Shown: piece after piece, positions 16,797-24,200 of the stretch
Layout of the letters: each line of letters opens with the position of its first letter
Position numbering within the stretch: the first letter of the stretch is position 1
Assembly (NCBI GenBank): GCA_018384735.1
Contig: JAHAXB010000016.1
Span: 62,001-126,000 of the forward strand
DNA length: 64,000 bases
Source: Eubacteriales bacterium
GTDB lineage: Bacteria; Bacillota; Clostridia; Christensenellales; UBA1242
Direction of reading: 5' to 3'
Program-made: the position numbers and the translations under genes
The notes under the pieces: model-generated
The model's input: the letters and a program-made list of their open reading frames with translations, nothing else
Told to the model about the DNA's origin: nothing
Databases searched by the model: none

Positions 16797-17774
16797 TTAC
16801 TTTTGCGGATTGTTGTTGGTTGACTTAGTCGACTTACTATTTTTGTGCTTAAGCGTGAAAATTTCTTTCAAGTCGTCGTTTTCCAAATCAAAATGGTGCT
16901 TATTTTTGCGTTGCTTTTCCGCACGGGTCGGCAAACCATCTCCAACGACGGGTACCGCCGGCGTATCCTTGCGTTCACGAATTTCCACTTGGTTGTAATC
17001 AATCGAAATACCACGACGCTTAAATTCGTTAAAGACCGTTTCCGTAATGTCAAAATACACATTCCAATAATCTTCGCGGTCGCACCAGCAGCGTCCGACA
17101 AACAATAGATTACTGTCGCCCATTGATTTCAAACGGCAAAACGGCGCGGGTTCTAAACGCACCATGCCGTTACTTTTCATACATTCAATTACCGTTTGCT
17201 TAACCAATTCGACATCATTATTGTAACCGACCTCAAATTCAAAGTTCACTCGGCGCGTATTATTACTGTCGTAATTGGTCACGACTTCGTTCAAAATTTT
17301 GTTGTTAGGTACGGTAATGCGTTTGTTGTCCGGAGTAATTAAAGTAATGTACAAAAAGTTAATTTGCGCAATTGAACCTTCCACACCACCAACTGCGATA
17401 TAGTCACCTTTCTTGAACATACCGCTAGACACAATGATGATACCGTTCGCCAAGTTCGCAATGTTGTTTTGCAACGCTAAGCCCACTGCCAAGAACACTG
17501 CGCTAAATGCGGTCACAATCCAAGTAATACCAATGCCCAAAATTTCTAACAATACAATCACCAAAACCAAATACAAAAAGAATTTGATAATTGCCATGAT
17601 GAAGCCCACCGCAATCGGCTCCAAATGCGTACGGCGGAATAAACGCTTCATGATGTTCAAAAGCAATTTAATGGCAACCACGCCAAACACAAAAACCACG
17701 ATAAACATTACAATGTTCCAAATGTTACCGCGGAAGAAATTTACAACTGTATCCCAAATTGCATGCCAATTCAT
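16797..17774 (-). CDS. small-conductance mechanosensitive channel (MscS family)
   Basis: Protects against osmotic downshock. Three membrane helices lie at about residues 17-42, 56-80 and 83-110. The pore helix and following beta domain are recognisable (LALQNNIANLANGIII, GDYIAVGGVEGSI, ITVPNNKI). At 325 residues it is slightly longer than E. coli MscS because of a charged, Lys- and Ser-rich C-terminal tail. It is divergent from a flavoprotein gene and shares a -35 element with it. Leaderless start. Confidence 0.92.
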   Translation of the reverse strand: MNWHAIWDTVVNFFRGNIWNIVMFIVVFVFGVVAIKLLLNIMKRLFRRTHLEPIAVGFIMAIIKFFLYLVLVIVLLEILGIGITWIVTAFSAVFLAVGLALQNNIANLANGIIIVSSGMFKKGDYIAVGGVEGSIAQINFLYITLITPDNKRITVPNNKILNEVVTNYDSNNTRRVNFEFEVGYNNDVELVKQTVIECMKSNGMVRLEPAPFCRLKSMGDSNLLFVGRCWCDREDYWNVYFDITETVFNEFKRRGISIDYNQVEIRERKDTPAVPVVGDGLPTRAEKQRKNKHHFDLENDDLKEIFTLKHKNSKSTKSTNNNPQK

Positions 17775-17780
17775 GTCCTC

Positions 17781-17831
17781 ATTATAACACCGCCCCCACG
17801 GTTTGACAAGTTTGACCTGCGCGCTTAATAT
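17781..17831. promoter_or_regulatory. divergent leaderless promoters sharing one -35 element
   Basis: TTGACAA is used both ways. Plus: TTGACA (17803-17808), 17 bases, TAATAT (17826-17831), eight bases to ATG. Minus: TTGTCA (17804-17809), 17 bases, TATAAT (17781-17786), six bases to ATG. Confidence 0.7.
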
Positions 17832-17839
17832 ACATCGGT

Positions 17840-18466
17840 ATGAAAGTAATTTTATTTAATGGCAGCACGCACCCCCACGGTTGCACCGCGCAAGCACTGG
17901 AAATCGTAGCGCAAAATTTAAACCAACAAGGTATCGACACGGAAATTTTATCTTTGGGCGCCAGCGCCGTGCACGACTGTATTGCTTGTCGCGCCTGTAA
18001 AAACGGCGACGGCTCCTGTGTTTTCAAGGACGATTGCGTCAATACTTGGTTAGCAAAAATTAAGACCGCGGACGGCTTCATTTTCGGCAGTCCGGTTTAC
18101 TACGCCCACCCTACGGGCGCGTTACTGGCTGCTATGGACCGTTTGTTTTTCGCCGGTGGTCAATACCTGCACCATAAACCCGCCGCAGCCGTTTTAACCG
18201 CGCGTCGAGCCGGTACCACCGCCAGCATGGACGTTATCAACAAATACTTTGCATTCAACCAAATGCCGATTGTCACCGCAACCTATTGGAACCAAGTTTA
18301 CCGCGACGCAAACGGCACACCAAACACCGATGCGGAAGGCACCCAAACTTTGGAACACCTCGCCAACAACATGGCATGGTTATTGCGCTGTATCGACACC
18401 GGCAAGCAAAATGGCATTACCGTCCCGTCCCAAGCCAAGACCACTTTTACCAACTTCGTCAGATAA
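17840..18466 (+). CDS. NADPH-dependent FMN reductase / flavodoxin-fold protein
   Basis: A 208-residue flavoprotein. The opening MKVILFNGSTHPHGCT is the FMN phosphate loop, and IFGSPVYYAHPTGALLAAMDR is the flavin-side motif. A Cys cluster (CIACRACKNGDGSC ... DDC, residues 47-66) resembles iron-sulfur flavoproteins or the related YwqN-type reductases. The substrate is unknown. The start codon is eight bases after the -10 box, so no leader or ribosome site is present. Confidence 0.85.
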   Translation: MKVILFNGSTHPHGCTAQALEIVAQNLNQQGIDTEILSLGASAVHDCIACRACKNGDGSCVFKDDCVNTWLAKIKTADGFIFGSPVYYAHPTGALLAAMDRLFFAGGQYLHHKPAAAVLTARRAGTTASMDVINKYFAFNQMPIVTATYWNQVYRDANGTPNTDAEGTQTLEHLANNMAWLLRCIDTGKQNGITVPSQAKTTFTNFVR

Positions 18467-18786
18467 ATTATTTATGGTTAATCACAATCACTAACAAAAC
18501 CGCAGCGACGATAATTTCAATCATCAATTTAATGATTTTTCTTTTCACTACCACAGTTTACCACACCCGCGATTACCCAACCTAACAAAAAAAACACCGC
18601 CATAGTTGCACCGTTTTGAAACTAGCGGAATATTAAGGAAAAAGTGCGTGCGCTTGTTTACAAGCCCGCACTTTTCGTGCTTGGCTTTGGCGGAGCGAAG
18701 CAATGCCACCTATATAATAGACAAGCACATGTTTAACTGGCATAACTACAACTCAATTTGTATAAATAAAAAATTGTACTTTTTTA
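18467..18786. other. 320-base intergenic stretch
   Basis: It contains a large hairpin (18639-18675) and AT-rich flanks. A 23-codon ATG frame preceded by TATAAT occurs near 18730 on the plus strand but has no ribosome site or coding character. I see no tRNA or known riboswitch. Confidence 0.5.
18639..18675 (-). terminator. large hairpin, probable terminator of the HNH-like gene
   Basis: The arms AAAAGTGCG and CGCACTTTT pair, with further pairing of GCTTGT to ACAAGC inside. On the minus strand it is followed by TTTTTCCTT. It lies about 110 bases downstream of the HNH-like gene. Confidence 0.55.
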
Positions 18787-19395
18787 TTATAATGACTTAA
18801 TTTCATCAAACAATTCTTTGTTTTGCTTTTTGGACCACAATCCAAACATTTCATTAAAACAAGAAAACAAACAAGTTTCACTATAGGCTGGATAAGTATG
18901 ACATGAATTTTTAAACCGTTTTAATAATAGTAAATAAACTTCTTTGTCGTTTTTTACTCGATTATGACAATTTTTTCTCCATGTTTCACGCGTTTCCCAG
19001 CCACTATATAAATCATTTAATTCTGGCACTATAAAATTAATTATTCCACCAATACCAACAATTTCATTTGTTTTTTCAATTTGTCCACTTAATACTCCTT
19101 CACAAATAAGGATATGCAAGAATAAATGTTCCAAATAATCGCAATAAACGATATTTTCTGCTTTTTGCCATTCAATTGGATGCAAAACGGCAAATTCTTT
19201 ATGCGATAACATTATCGCATGGTCTTCATATTTGTGATGCGCAACTAAACCATCTTTTGTTCTAGATATCTTTTGGTTTTTATTCCACGATTTAGTCATA
19301 TAATCGCATAATCCAATACCATACTTTTTTTGTAAATAATCACAATACTGTATGTAATCAAAATTTTTTACTTTTTGATATTCAACTATGTCCAT
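18787..19395 (-). CDS. HNH-like protein, target gene of XRE module 1
   Basis: A 202-residue soluble protein. The central block LVAHHKYEDHAIMLSHKEFA, then YCDYLEHLFLHILICE, recalls a family of HNH-type proteins from Firmicute mobile elements in which the HH and following His residues bind metal. Nuclease activity is an inference. I start at MDIVEY because AAAAAGGAGA lies at correct spacing. It is divergent from a small XRE regulator; the intergenic region carries operators. Codon use and lower GC than its neighbours suggest transfer. An abortive-infection or toxin role is possible but untested. Confidence 0.6.
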   Translation of the reverse strand: MDIVEYQKVKNFDYIQYCDYLQKKYGIGLCDYMTKSWNKNQKISRTKDGLVAHHKYEDHAIMLSHKEFAVLHPIEWQKAENIVYCDYLEHLFLHILICEGVLSGQIEKTNEIVGIGGIINFIVPELNDLYSGWETRETWRKNCHNRVKNDKEVYLLLLKRFKNSCHTYPAYSETCLFSCFNEMFGLWSKKQNKELFDEIKSL

Positions 19396-19415
19396 AAATT
19401 TTCTCCTTTTTATCA

Positions 19416-19471
19416 TAGCCCCAATAGGCTATTTATAGTCCATAAGTACCATATATAGCCCATAATGTCAA
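19416..19471. promoter_or_regulatory. operator/promoter region of XRE module 1
   Basis: A 16-base inverted repeat TAGCCCCAATAGGCTA (19416-19431) lies just upstream of the HNH-like gene's ribosome site. Two direct repeats TATAGYCCATAAK begin at 19434 and 19454, two helical turns apart. A minus-strand TTGACA (19466-19471) with a 17-base spacer leads to a poor -10 (TACTTA). The layout matches module 2 at 21811-21864. Confidence 0.65.
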
Positions 19472-19472
19472 T

Positions 19473-19502
19473 TAAGATTACTTATACTAAAAAGTAATCT
19501 TA
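19473..19502. promoter_or_regulatory. 11-bp perfect inverted repeat at the start of the module 1 regulator
   Basis: AAGATTACTT and AAGTAATCTT flank an 8-base centre, and one further pair extends into the A of the ATG. A TATACT -10 candidate (19483-19488) sits in the middle. It could be an autoregulatory operator or an mRNA hairpin that hides the start codon. Confidence 0.6.
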
Positions 19503-19747
19503 TGGCGAAATACACCTACTCGACTGTTAAGACTCGTATTTTGGCATTATGTGAAGCCAAAAATTTTTCTATTCATAAACTAGCCATAGAATCGGGCGTC
19601 GCCCCATCAACAATAAAAAACATCTTATATGGTAAAAGTGTTAATCCAGGTATTGTAACTATTAAAATGCTTTGTGATGGTATGGGTATAACTTTAACCG
19701 ATTTTTTTAATACCGAAGACTTCAATAAGTTAGAACCGGAACTTTAA
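19502..19747 (+). CDS. XRE-family transcriptional regulator, module 1
   Basis: An 81-residue single-domain Cro/CI-type helix-turn-helix protein (KLAIESGVAPSTIKNILYGKSVNPGIVTIKMLCDGMGITLTDFF). It probably represses both itself and the divergent HNH-like gene, since inverted repeats lie at both promoters. The start is placed by frame and inverted repeat; no Shine-Dalgarno site is visible. Confidence 0.88.
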   Translation: MAKYTYSTVKTRILALCEAKNFSIHKLAIESGVAPSTIKNILYGKSVNPGIVTIKMLCDGMGITLTDFFNTEDFNKLEPEL

Positions 19748-19756
19748 AAATGTGAA

Positions 19757-19787
19757 CAAAAAAAGAACCCTACAATAGAGTTCTTTT
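19757..19787. terminator. bidirectional terminator between the XRE gene and eno
   Basis: Stem AAAAGAAC/GTTCTTTT (8 bp) with an 11-base loop, A-rich on the left, so it can act on eno (minus) and weakly on the XRE gene (plus). Confidence 0.7.
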
Positions 19788-19856
19788 CAGTTATTTTGCT
19801 AGTTTCAAAAGTCACAGACCATATTGACGGTGTTTCTTTTATTGCTAAATTATCGA

Positions 19857-21140
19857 TTAACGAATACCGCGTTCAATGTTCATGATACGGTTATATTTGC
19901 AAACACGTTCGCCACGAACCGGAGCGCCAGACTTGATAAATTCAGCGTCAGTTGCGACCGCCAAATCCGCGATGATGGTATCGCTGGTTTCACCACTGCG
20001 GTGAGAAATCATAACTTTGTAGTTATTGTTCTTCGCCAAAGCGATAGTTTCCAAAGTTTCGGTCAAAGAACCGATTTGGTTCAACTTAATCAAAATCGCG
20101 TTGCAAGCGCCCATGTTGATACCCTTCGCCAAACGTTCTTTGTTGGTAACGAAGAAGTCATCGCCCACGATCGTGATGCGGTTACCGATACGTTTAGTCA
20201 AAGCAGCATAACCTTCCCAGTCGTTTTGATCCAATGGGTCTTCGATTGATTTCAAGATTGGGAATTTTTCCACCAAAGAAGCGATATATTCGACGTATTC
20301 GCCGCTTGGCAAATCTTTCTTTTCACCTTTCATGACATAGTGGCCGGTTTCACGGTCGTAAAATTCCGAAGCCGCAACATCCAAAGCTACGACAACATCT
20401 TTAACCGGAGTATAACCAGCTTTTTCGATTGCGGCTTCAATCAATTCGATCGCACCCGCGATTGGGCTTTCCGTATCCAAACGAGGCGCAAAACCACCTT
20501 CATCACCAACAGCCGTAACCAAACCTTTTTCCGCCAAAATCTTTTTCAAAGCCTGGGTAATTTCCGAAGCCATACGAACTTTGTCAGCAAAGGTTTTACC
20601 ACTGATTGGTTGAATCATAAATTCTTGGCAGTCAATACCGCTGTCAGCATGCTTACCACCGTTAATAATGTTAAAGCTCGGAATGGTATTAACTACTGGC
20701 GCTTTACCCTTGCTCAACGGAGCGCGTTTGCCACCAACTTCTTCGTACAAGTCAGCAATATATTCAAATGGTTCTTGTCCCTTGTCAGCTGCTGCGGCAT
20801 AAGCGCAAGCGCAAGAAACACCCAAAATTGCGTTGGCACCTAATTTACCTTTGTTATTGGTACCATCCAAATGGCACATTTCACGGTCAATTTTAATTTG
20901 TTCGCTGACATCTTTTCCGATGAAAGCAGGTGCAATAATTTTGTTTACGTTTTCTACGGCTTTCAAAACACCTTTACCGTTGAAACGTTTTTTATCGCCA
21001 TCGCGCAATTCCACCGCTTCCCATTCACCGGTCGAAGCACCGCTCGGCACACTGGCTTGGTGACCATTGACCCAAACAGTAACGGTTGGGTTACCACGAC
21101 TGTCCAAAATTTCACTAGCAACAATCTTTTCAATTTTCAT
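19857..21140 (-). CDS. eno: enolase
   Basis: Converts 2-phosphoglycerate to phosphoenolpyruvate in glycolysis. At 427 residues it is full length. Conserved features include the N-terminal SGASTGEWEAVELRDGD loop, NVNKIIAPA, the GDEGGFAP motif, LKSIEDPLDQNDW (metal Asp/Glu), and MISHRSGETSDTIIADLAV near the C-terminus. It has a GGAG ribosome site, though spaced unusually far (about 15 bases) from the ATG. It is monocistronic between two XRE modules. Confidence 0.98.
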   Translation of the reverse strand: MKIEKIVASEILDSRGNPTVTVWVNGHQASVPSGASTGEWEAVELRDGDKKRFNGKGVLKAVENVNKIIAPAFIGKDVSEQIKIDREMCHLDGTNNKGKLGANAILGVSCACAYAAAADKGQEPFEYIADLYEEVGGKRAPLSKGKAPVVNTIPSFNIINGGKHADSGIDCQEFMIQPISGKTFADKVRMASEITQALKKILAEKGLVTAVGDEGGFAPRLDTESPIAGAIELIEAAIEKAGYTPVKDVVVALDVAASEFYDRETGHYVMKGEKKDLPSGEYVEYIASLVEKFPILKSIEDPLDQNDWEGYAALTKRIGNRITIVGDDFFVTNKERLAKGINMGACNAILIKLNQIGSLTETLETIALAKNNNYKVMISHRSGETSDTIIADLAVATDAEFIKSGAPVRGERVCKYNRIMNIERGIR

Positions 21141-21177
21141 TTTTTATCTTTTTTTCTCCTTTTTTAATACAAGGATT

Positions 21178-21206
21178 ATTATATAACTAAACCCCAAAAT
21201 CGCCAA
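21178..21206 (-). promoter_or_regulatory. promoter of eno
   Basis: Minus strand TTGGCG, 17 bases, TATAAT, with a leader of about 30 bases. Confidence 0.5.
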
Positions 21207-21225
21207 ACAAATTCTGCCCTCCGCA

Positions 21226-21255
21226 TAAAAAAAGACGGCAAACAAAACCGTCTTT
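21226..21255 (-). terminator. intrinsic terminator of the module 2 lipoprotein gene
   Basis: Stem AAAGACGG/CCGTCTTT (8 bp), 9-base loop, followed on the minus strand by a T run. Confidence 0.8.
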
Positions 21256-21273
21256 CTATAAAGGAACATCAAC

Positions 21274-21792
21274 TTAAATTGCACGATAAGCAGCATCAAT
21301 TTCGTTTTGAGTTGAGGCATACATAACCACATTGCCCGCCAAAACAACTTTCATTTGTTTATATTCATTCACTTGTTCAGCAGTTTTTGCATCATCAATT
21401 AAAGTGTTGATTTTTGATTGAAGAGCGTTATAAATAACTTTTGCTTTAGAATTATCGGCAAAACCATAAATTCTAATATAGTTATAATTATCCACTACGT
21501 TCTTCCCACCTAAAAGTACCCATTGTAAATCATCTACTGCGTTATACGCATCATAATAATCAGCAGTATTAAAAGATTTTTTCATTGAACCGAACTCACT
21601 TTCCCAATTATCGCTTTGCGGTGTGAAAACAAAAACACCATAGCTATAATAGGTTAAATTTTCCTTATATTCATCATAAGTTAATTCCTTATATCCCGAT
21701 GATTTACCACACGCTGCCAACATCGTTCCCAATACTACAACTACAGCCAGCGCAGCAATAATAGTTGCAATTTTTGTCTTAAAAATTTTCAT
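21274..21792 (-). CDS. small lipoprotein, target gene of XRE module 2
   Basis: A 172-residue secreted protein. The signal peptide KIATIIAALAVVVVLGTMLAAC ends in a lipobox with Cys at about residue 24, so it should be lipid-anchored outside. The rest is rich in Tyr, Asn and Asp with no recognised domain. I start at MKIFKT because AAAGGAG lies at correct spacing; nine codons upstream are removed. It is controlled by a TTGACA-N17-TATGAT promoter carrying operator sites shared with module 1. Confidence 0.8.
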   Translation of the reverse strand: MKIFKTKIATIIAALAVVVVLGTMLAACGKSSGYKELTYDEYKENLTYYSYGVFVFTPQSDNWESEFGSMKKSFNTADYYDAYNAVDDLQWVLLGGKNVVDNYNYIRIYGFADNSKAKVIYNALQSKINTLIDDAKTAEQVNEYKQMKVVLAGNVVMYASTQNEIDAAYRAI

Positions 21793-21810
21793 TTTGTTTT
21801 TCTCCTTTTT

Positions 21811-21864
21811 TAGCCCCATGGGGCTATTTATTCAAATCATACTCCCATAGGGCTAAAATGTCAA
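21811..21864. promoter_or_regulatory. operator/promoter region of XRE module 2
   Basis: Minus promoter: TTGACA (21859-21864), 17 bases, TATGAT (21836-21841). Plus promoter: TTCAAA (21831-21836), 17 bases, TAAAAT (21854-21859). Operator O2 is a perfect 16-base palindrome TAGCCCCATGGGGCTA (21811-21826) just past the minus -10. O1, TCCCATAGGGCTA (21843-21855), lies in both spacers, so one repressor could block both genes. Confidence 0.75.
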
Positions 21865-21874
21865 TAGAAAGAAT

Positions 21875-22084
21875 ATGGAAATCTTGATTGCCGAACGAAT
21901 TAAGTCACTAATGCAAGCGCACAATCTCAGCCAAGTCGCGCTTGCTAAAGCTGTCGGCATTAAACAAAATACAATTAGTGCGTGGCTGTTAAAAAAGAAA
22001 GAGCCCTGCATCACCAGTCTTTGGCTATTGGCAGATTATTTCAAAGTTGACATTGATTATTTGGTCGGGCGCAAAGACTATTAA
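21875..22084 (+). CDS. XRE-family transcriptional regulator, module 2
   Basis: A 69-residue helix-turn-helix protein (LSQVALAKAVGIKQNTISAWLLKKKEPCITSLWLLADYFKVDIDYLVGRKDY), typical of small phage-type repressors. It is divergent from the lipoprotein gene and probably autoregulated through O1. Only a weak ribosome site (GAAAG) precedes the ATG. Confidence 0.9.
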   Translation: MEILIAERIKSLMQAHNLSQVALAKAVGIKQNTISAWLLKKKEPCITSLWLLADYFKVDIDYLVGRKDY

Positions 22085-22107
22085 AAAAAAGCCCGGCAAC
22101 CGCCGAC
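22083..22107 (-). terminator. intrinsic terminator after scpB
   Basis: On the minus strand a short GC-rich stem (CGGC-GGTT-GCCG) is followed by GGC and eight T. The stem is short, so strength is uncertain. Confidence 0.5.
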
Positions 22108-22112
22108 TCTCC

Positions 22113-22147
22113 TGTACTATTCACTCTTCACTTTTAACTATTCACTG
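22113..22147. repeat. heptamer array, 5 units
   Basis: TGTACTA-TTCACTC-TTCACTT-TTAACTA-TTCACTG. The last unit contains the TGA stop of scpB. Confidence 0.7.
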
Positions 22148-22807
22148 CCTGTTGCTGTCGTACAAATTGACTTCGTGGTTGGCTTGTTCTTCGTGAATCA
22201 ATTTAATCTTATCTAACAGTTCGTCGTAACTTGGTAAGTTCTTGATGTCGTCCAAGCCGAAACGCTTTAAGAAATTGTCAGTTGTACCGTATAACAACGG
22301 GCGACCCAAAACTTCCTTGCGTCCAACAATTTCAACCAAGTTACTTTGCGTCAAAATTTGAATGGCATAGTCACTGCCCACACCACGGATTTGGTCAATT
22401 TCCAAACGGGTGACCGGTTGTTTATACGCGATAACCGCCAAAGTTTCCAAAGCGGCTTTGGTCAAGTTACGTTCGCGCATTGGATTTAACACCAAACCAA
22501 CTTCATTTTCGTAAGCCGGATTCGTGCAGAATTGATAGTTATTGCGGTACTTAATCAAATGGATTCCGCAGTCCCCGCTGAATTGACCTTTGACAAATTC
22601 CAACGCGGCCTCGGCTTCTTTTTTGGATACTCCAAGTTTTTGGCAAAAAATTTCGATTGGCAAACCATCGCCACAAGCAAATAAAATTGCGGACATTTGG
22701 TGCGCCAATTCTTGTACCCGATTACTGGGTGCCGTACTTGTCGCGCGTTTCGCGTGTGTATTACGCGCCGAATTCGCTGTCGGTAAGGTCAAAATTTCCG
22801 TCGCCAA
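22142..22807 (-). CDS. scpB: segregation and condensation protein B
   Basis: The kite-type winged-helix subunit of the SMC-ScpAB condensin. Motifs ALEFVKGQF, LTKAALETLAVIAYKQPVTRLEIDQIRGV and LGRPLLYGTTDNFLKRFGL are typical. The start is TTG, supported by AAAGGAGGGG five bases upstream and inside scpA; the first 35 residues (Thr/Ala/Arg-rich) are an extension over most relatives. It overlaps scpA by 47 bases, so translation is probably coupled. Its stop codon is provided by a heptamer repeat. Confidence 0.92.
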   Translation of the reverse strand: MATEILTLPTANSARNTHAKRATSTAPSNRVQELAHQMSAILFACGDGLPIEIFCQKLGVSKKEAEAALEFVKGQFSGDCGIHLIKYRNNYQFCTNPAYENEVGLVLNPMRERNLTKAALETLAVIAYKQPVTRLEIDQIRGVGSDYAIQILTQSNLVEIVGRKEVLGRPLLYGTTDNFLKRFGLDDIKNLPSYDELLDKIKLIHEEQANHEVNLYDSNRQ

Positions 22808-23540
22808 AAGCCCCTCCTTTCACAATTTCAATTTCCCCAAACATTTGGGTTTGTTGGCAAGTCACCAACTGGCGTTTCAACAATTCCAGCACTGCCAAAA
22901 ATGTGTTAATGACTTCGCTGCGGGTAATATCGGCTTCAAACAGTTGACTGAAACGAATGCGGTCTTTGGTTTTCAACCGAGTTACCACATCTTTAATTTT
23001 ATCGGCTACAGTAAATCTGTCAAGTTTTATTGTGGTCTTTTCAATTTTTGCCGAATTTTCGCCCACGCGCGCCAAGATAGCAGTAAACGCATTGGTCAAG
23101 TCATCAAAGCTCACTCCGTCCAATTTCCAGTCGGTTTTCACTTTCATTACGGCTGGTGCGCGGTAGTAGCGCCCCACTTCATCCATAGTTTTCAAATCCT
23201 CGCTAGCATCTTTGAATAAAGCGTATTCTTCCAAGCGTTGGCGCAGCAATTCTTCACTGTCCTCTTCTTCTTTCTCTTCTTCCACCGGCTTCGGCAAAAT
23301 TTGTTTACTTTTGATTTCCACCAAGATGGCACCAACTTCGATAAACTCACTAGCCAAGTCCAAATCCAAGGTGTCCAACTCGTTTAAGTACGATAAATAC
23401 TGCGATGTCATATCGCCTAATTTTACCGTTTTAATGTCCAGTTTATGTTCACGCACCAGTTGCAGCAACAAATCAATCGGTCCATCAAAATCGGTTAAAT
23501 GAACTTTCACTTCTTCGCTGGCGCGCTGAATCATCCCCAT
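22761..23540 (-). CDS. scpA: segregation and condensation protein A
   Basis: The kleisin subunit bridging SMC heads. The N-terminal segment FDGPIDLLLQLVREHKLDI is the family signature and the C-terminal winged helix ends near RSEVINTFLAVLELLKRQLV. Length 259 is normal. No clear Shine-Dalgarno site precedes ATG-GGG-ATG; a TTGACT element lies upstream, so translation from a very short leader at either ATG is possible. Confidence 0.94.
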   Translation of the reverse strand: MGMIQRASEEVKVHLTDFDGPIDLLLQLVREHKLDIKTVKLGDMTSQYLSYLNELDTLDLDLASEFIEVGAILVEIKSKQILPKPVEEEKEEEDSEELLRQRLEEYALFKDASEDLKTMDEVGRYYRAPAVMKVKTDWKLDGVSFDDLTNAFTAILARVGENSAKIEKTTIKLDRFTVADKIKDVVTRLKTKDRIRFSQLFEADITRSEVINTFLAVLELLKRQLVTCQQTQMFGEIEIVKGGAFGDGNFDLTDSEFGA

Positions 23541-23552
23541 CTTGATTTTAGC

Positions 23553-24185
23553 TTATAAAAACAAATGCCAAAAGTCAAGGAATAACGCGCTCAACCAACT
23601 TTGCATAAAATCCAACACGTTGGTAAAGTAAATTACCACTACCAAAATTATCATCGCGACCAAGTGGTTTTGGCGCATAAAACGCACATAACCGCTTTCG
23701 GGTGCCAAGGACGCAATCAGGTTGAACCCGTCCAAAGGTGCAATCGGCAACAAATTAAAGGTCGCGAAAACAATGTTAATCACCATCACGAACAGGAACA
23801 AATATTGCCAGACCGATTTTCCCGCCAACAACACATAAAAGAACGACGCGACAAAGGCCAACAATAAATTGGTAATAATTCCTGCCAAGGACACCAGCAC
23901 ACAGCCTAAACGGCGATTTTTGAAGTTTTCCGCATTTACTGGTACCGGTATTGCCCAACCGAAGCCGAACAACAGAAAACACAAAGTTCCCAGCCCGTCC
24001 AAATGGCGCGCCGGATTTAACGACAACCGACCGGCATATTTTGCGGACGGGTCACCACACCACAGCGCAACTAAACCATGCGCCACCTCGTGTAAAATCA
24101 GTGCGGACAACACCGCAATCAGATAGAACGCCAGTAACGCCAAAGTTTGATAAACATCATTGCCCGTCCGCAGTAAATCTAACAT
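23553..24185 (-). CDS. site-2 protease family membrane protein (M50)
   Basis: A short intramembrane metalloprotease-like protein of 210 residues with the zinc motif HEVAH (residues 33-37) and the second motif NLLPIAPLDG. About five membrane helices. Adjacent to scpA, as in many Firmicutes. Substrate unknown. It has a AAAGGAG ribosome site and follows the 813-residue membrane protein by 15 bases, suggesting one operon running into scpA and scpB. Confidence 0.88.
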   Translation of the reverse strand: MLDLLRTGNDVYQTLALLAFYLIAVLSALILHEVAHGLVALWCGDPSAKYAGRLSLNPARHLDGLGTLCFLLFGFGWAIPVPVNAENFKNRRLGCVLVSLAGIITNLLLAFVASFFYVLLAGKSVWQYLFLFVMVINIVFATFNLLPIAPLDGFNLIASLAPESGYVRFMRQNHLVAMIILVVVIYFTNVLDFMQSWLSALFLDFWHLFL

Positions 24186-24200
24186 AGTACTCCTTTTGTC

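Noticed and set aside
18606-18800. 64-codon plus-strand frame near the hairpin
   Set aside because: It runs through the large hairpin, lacks a ribosome site and has no coding character.
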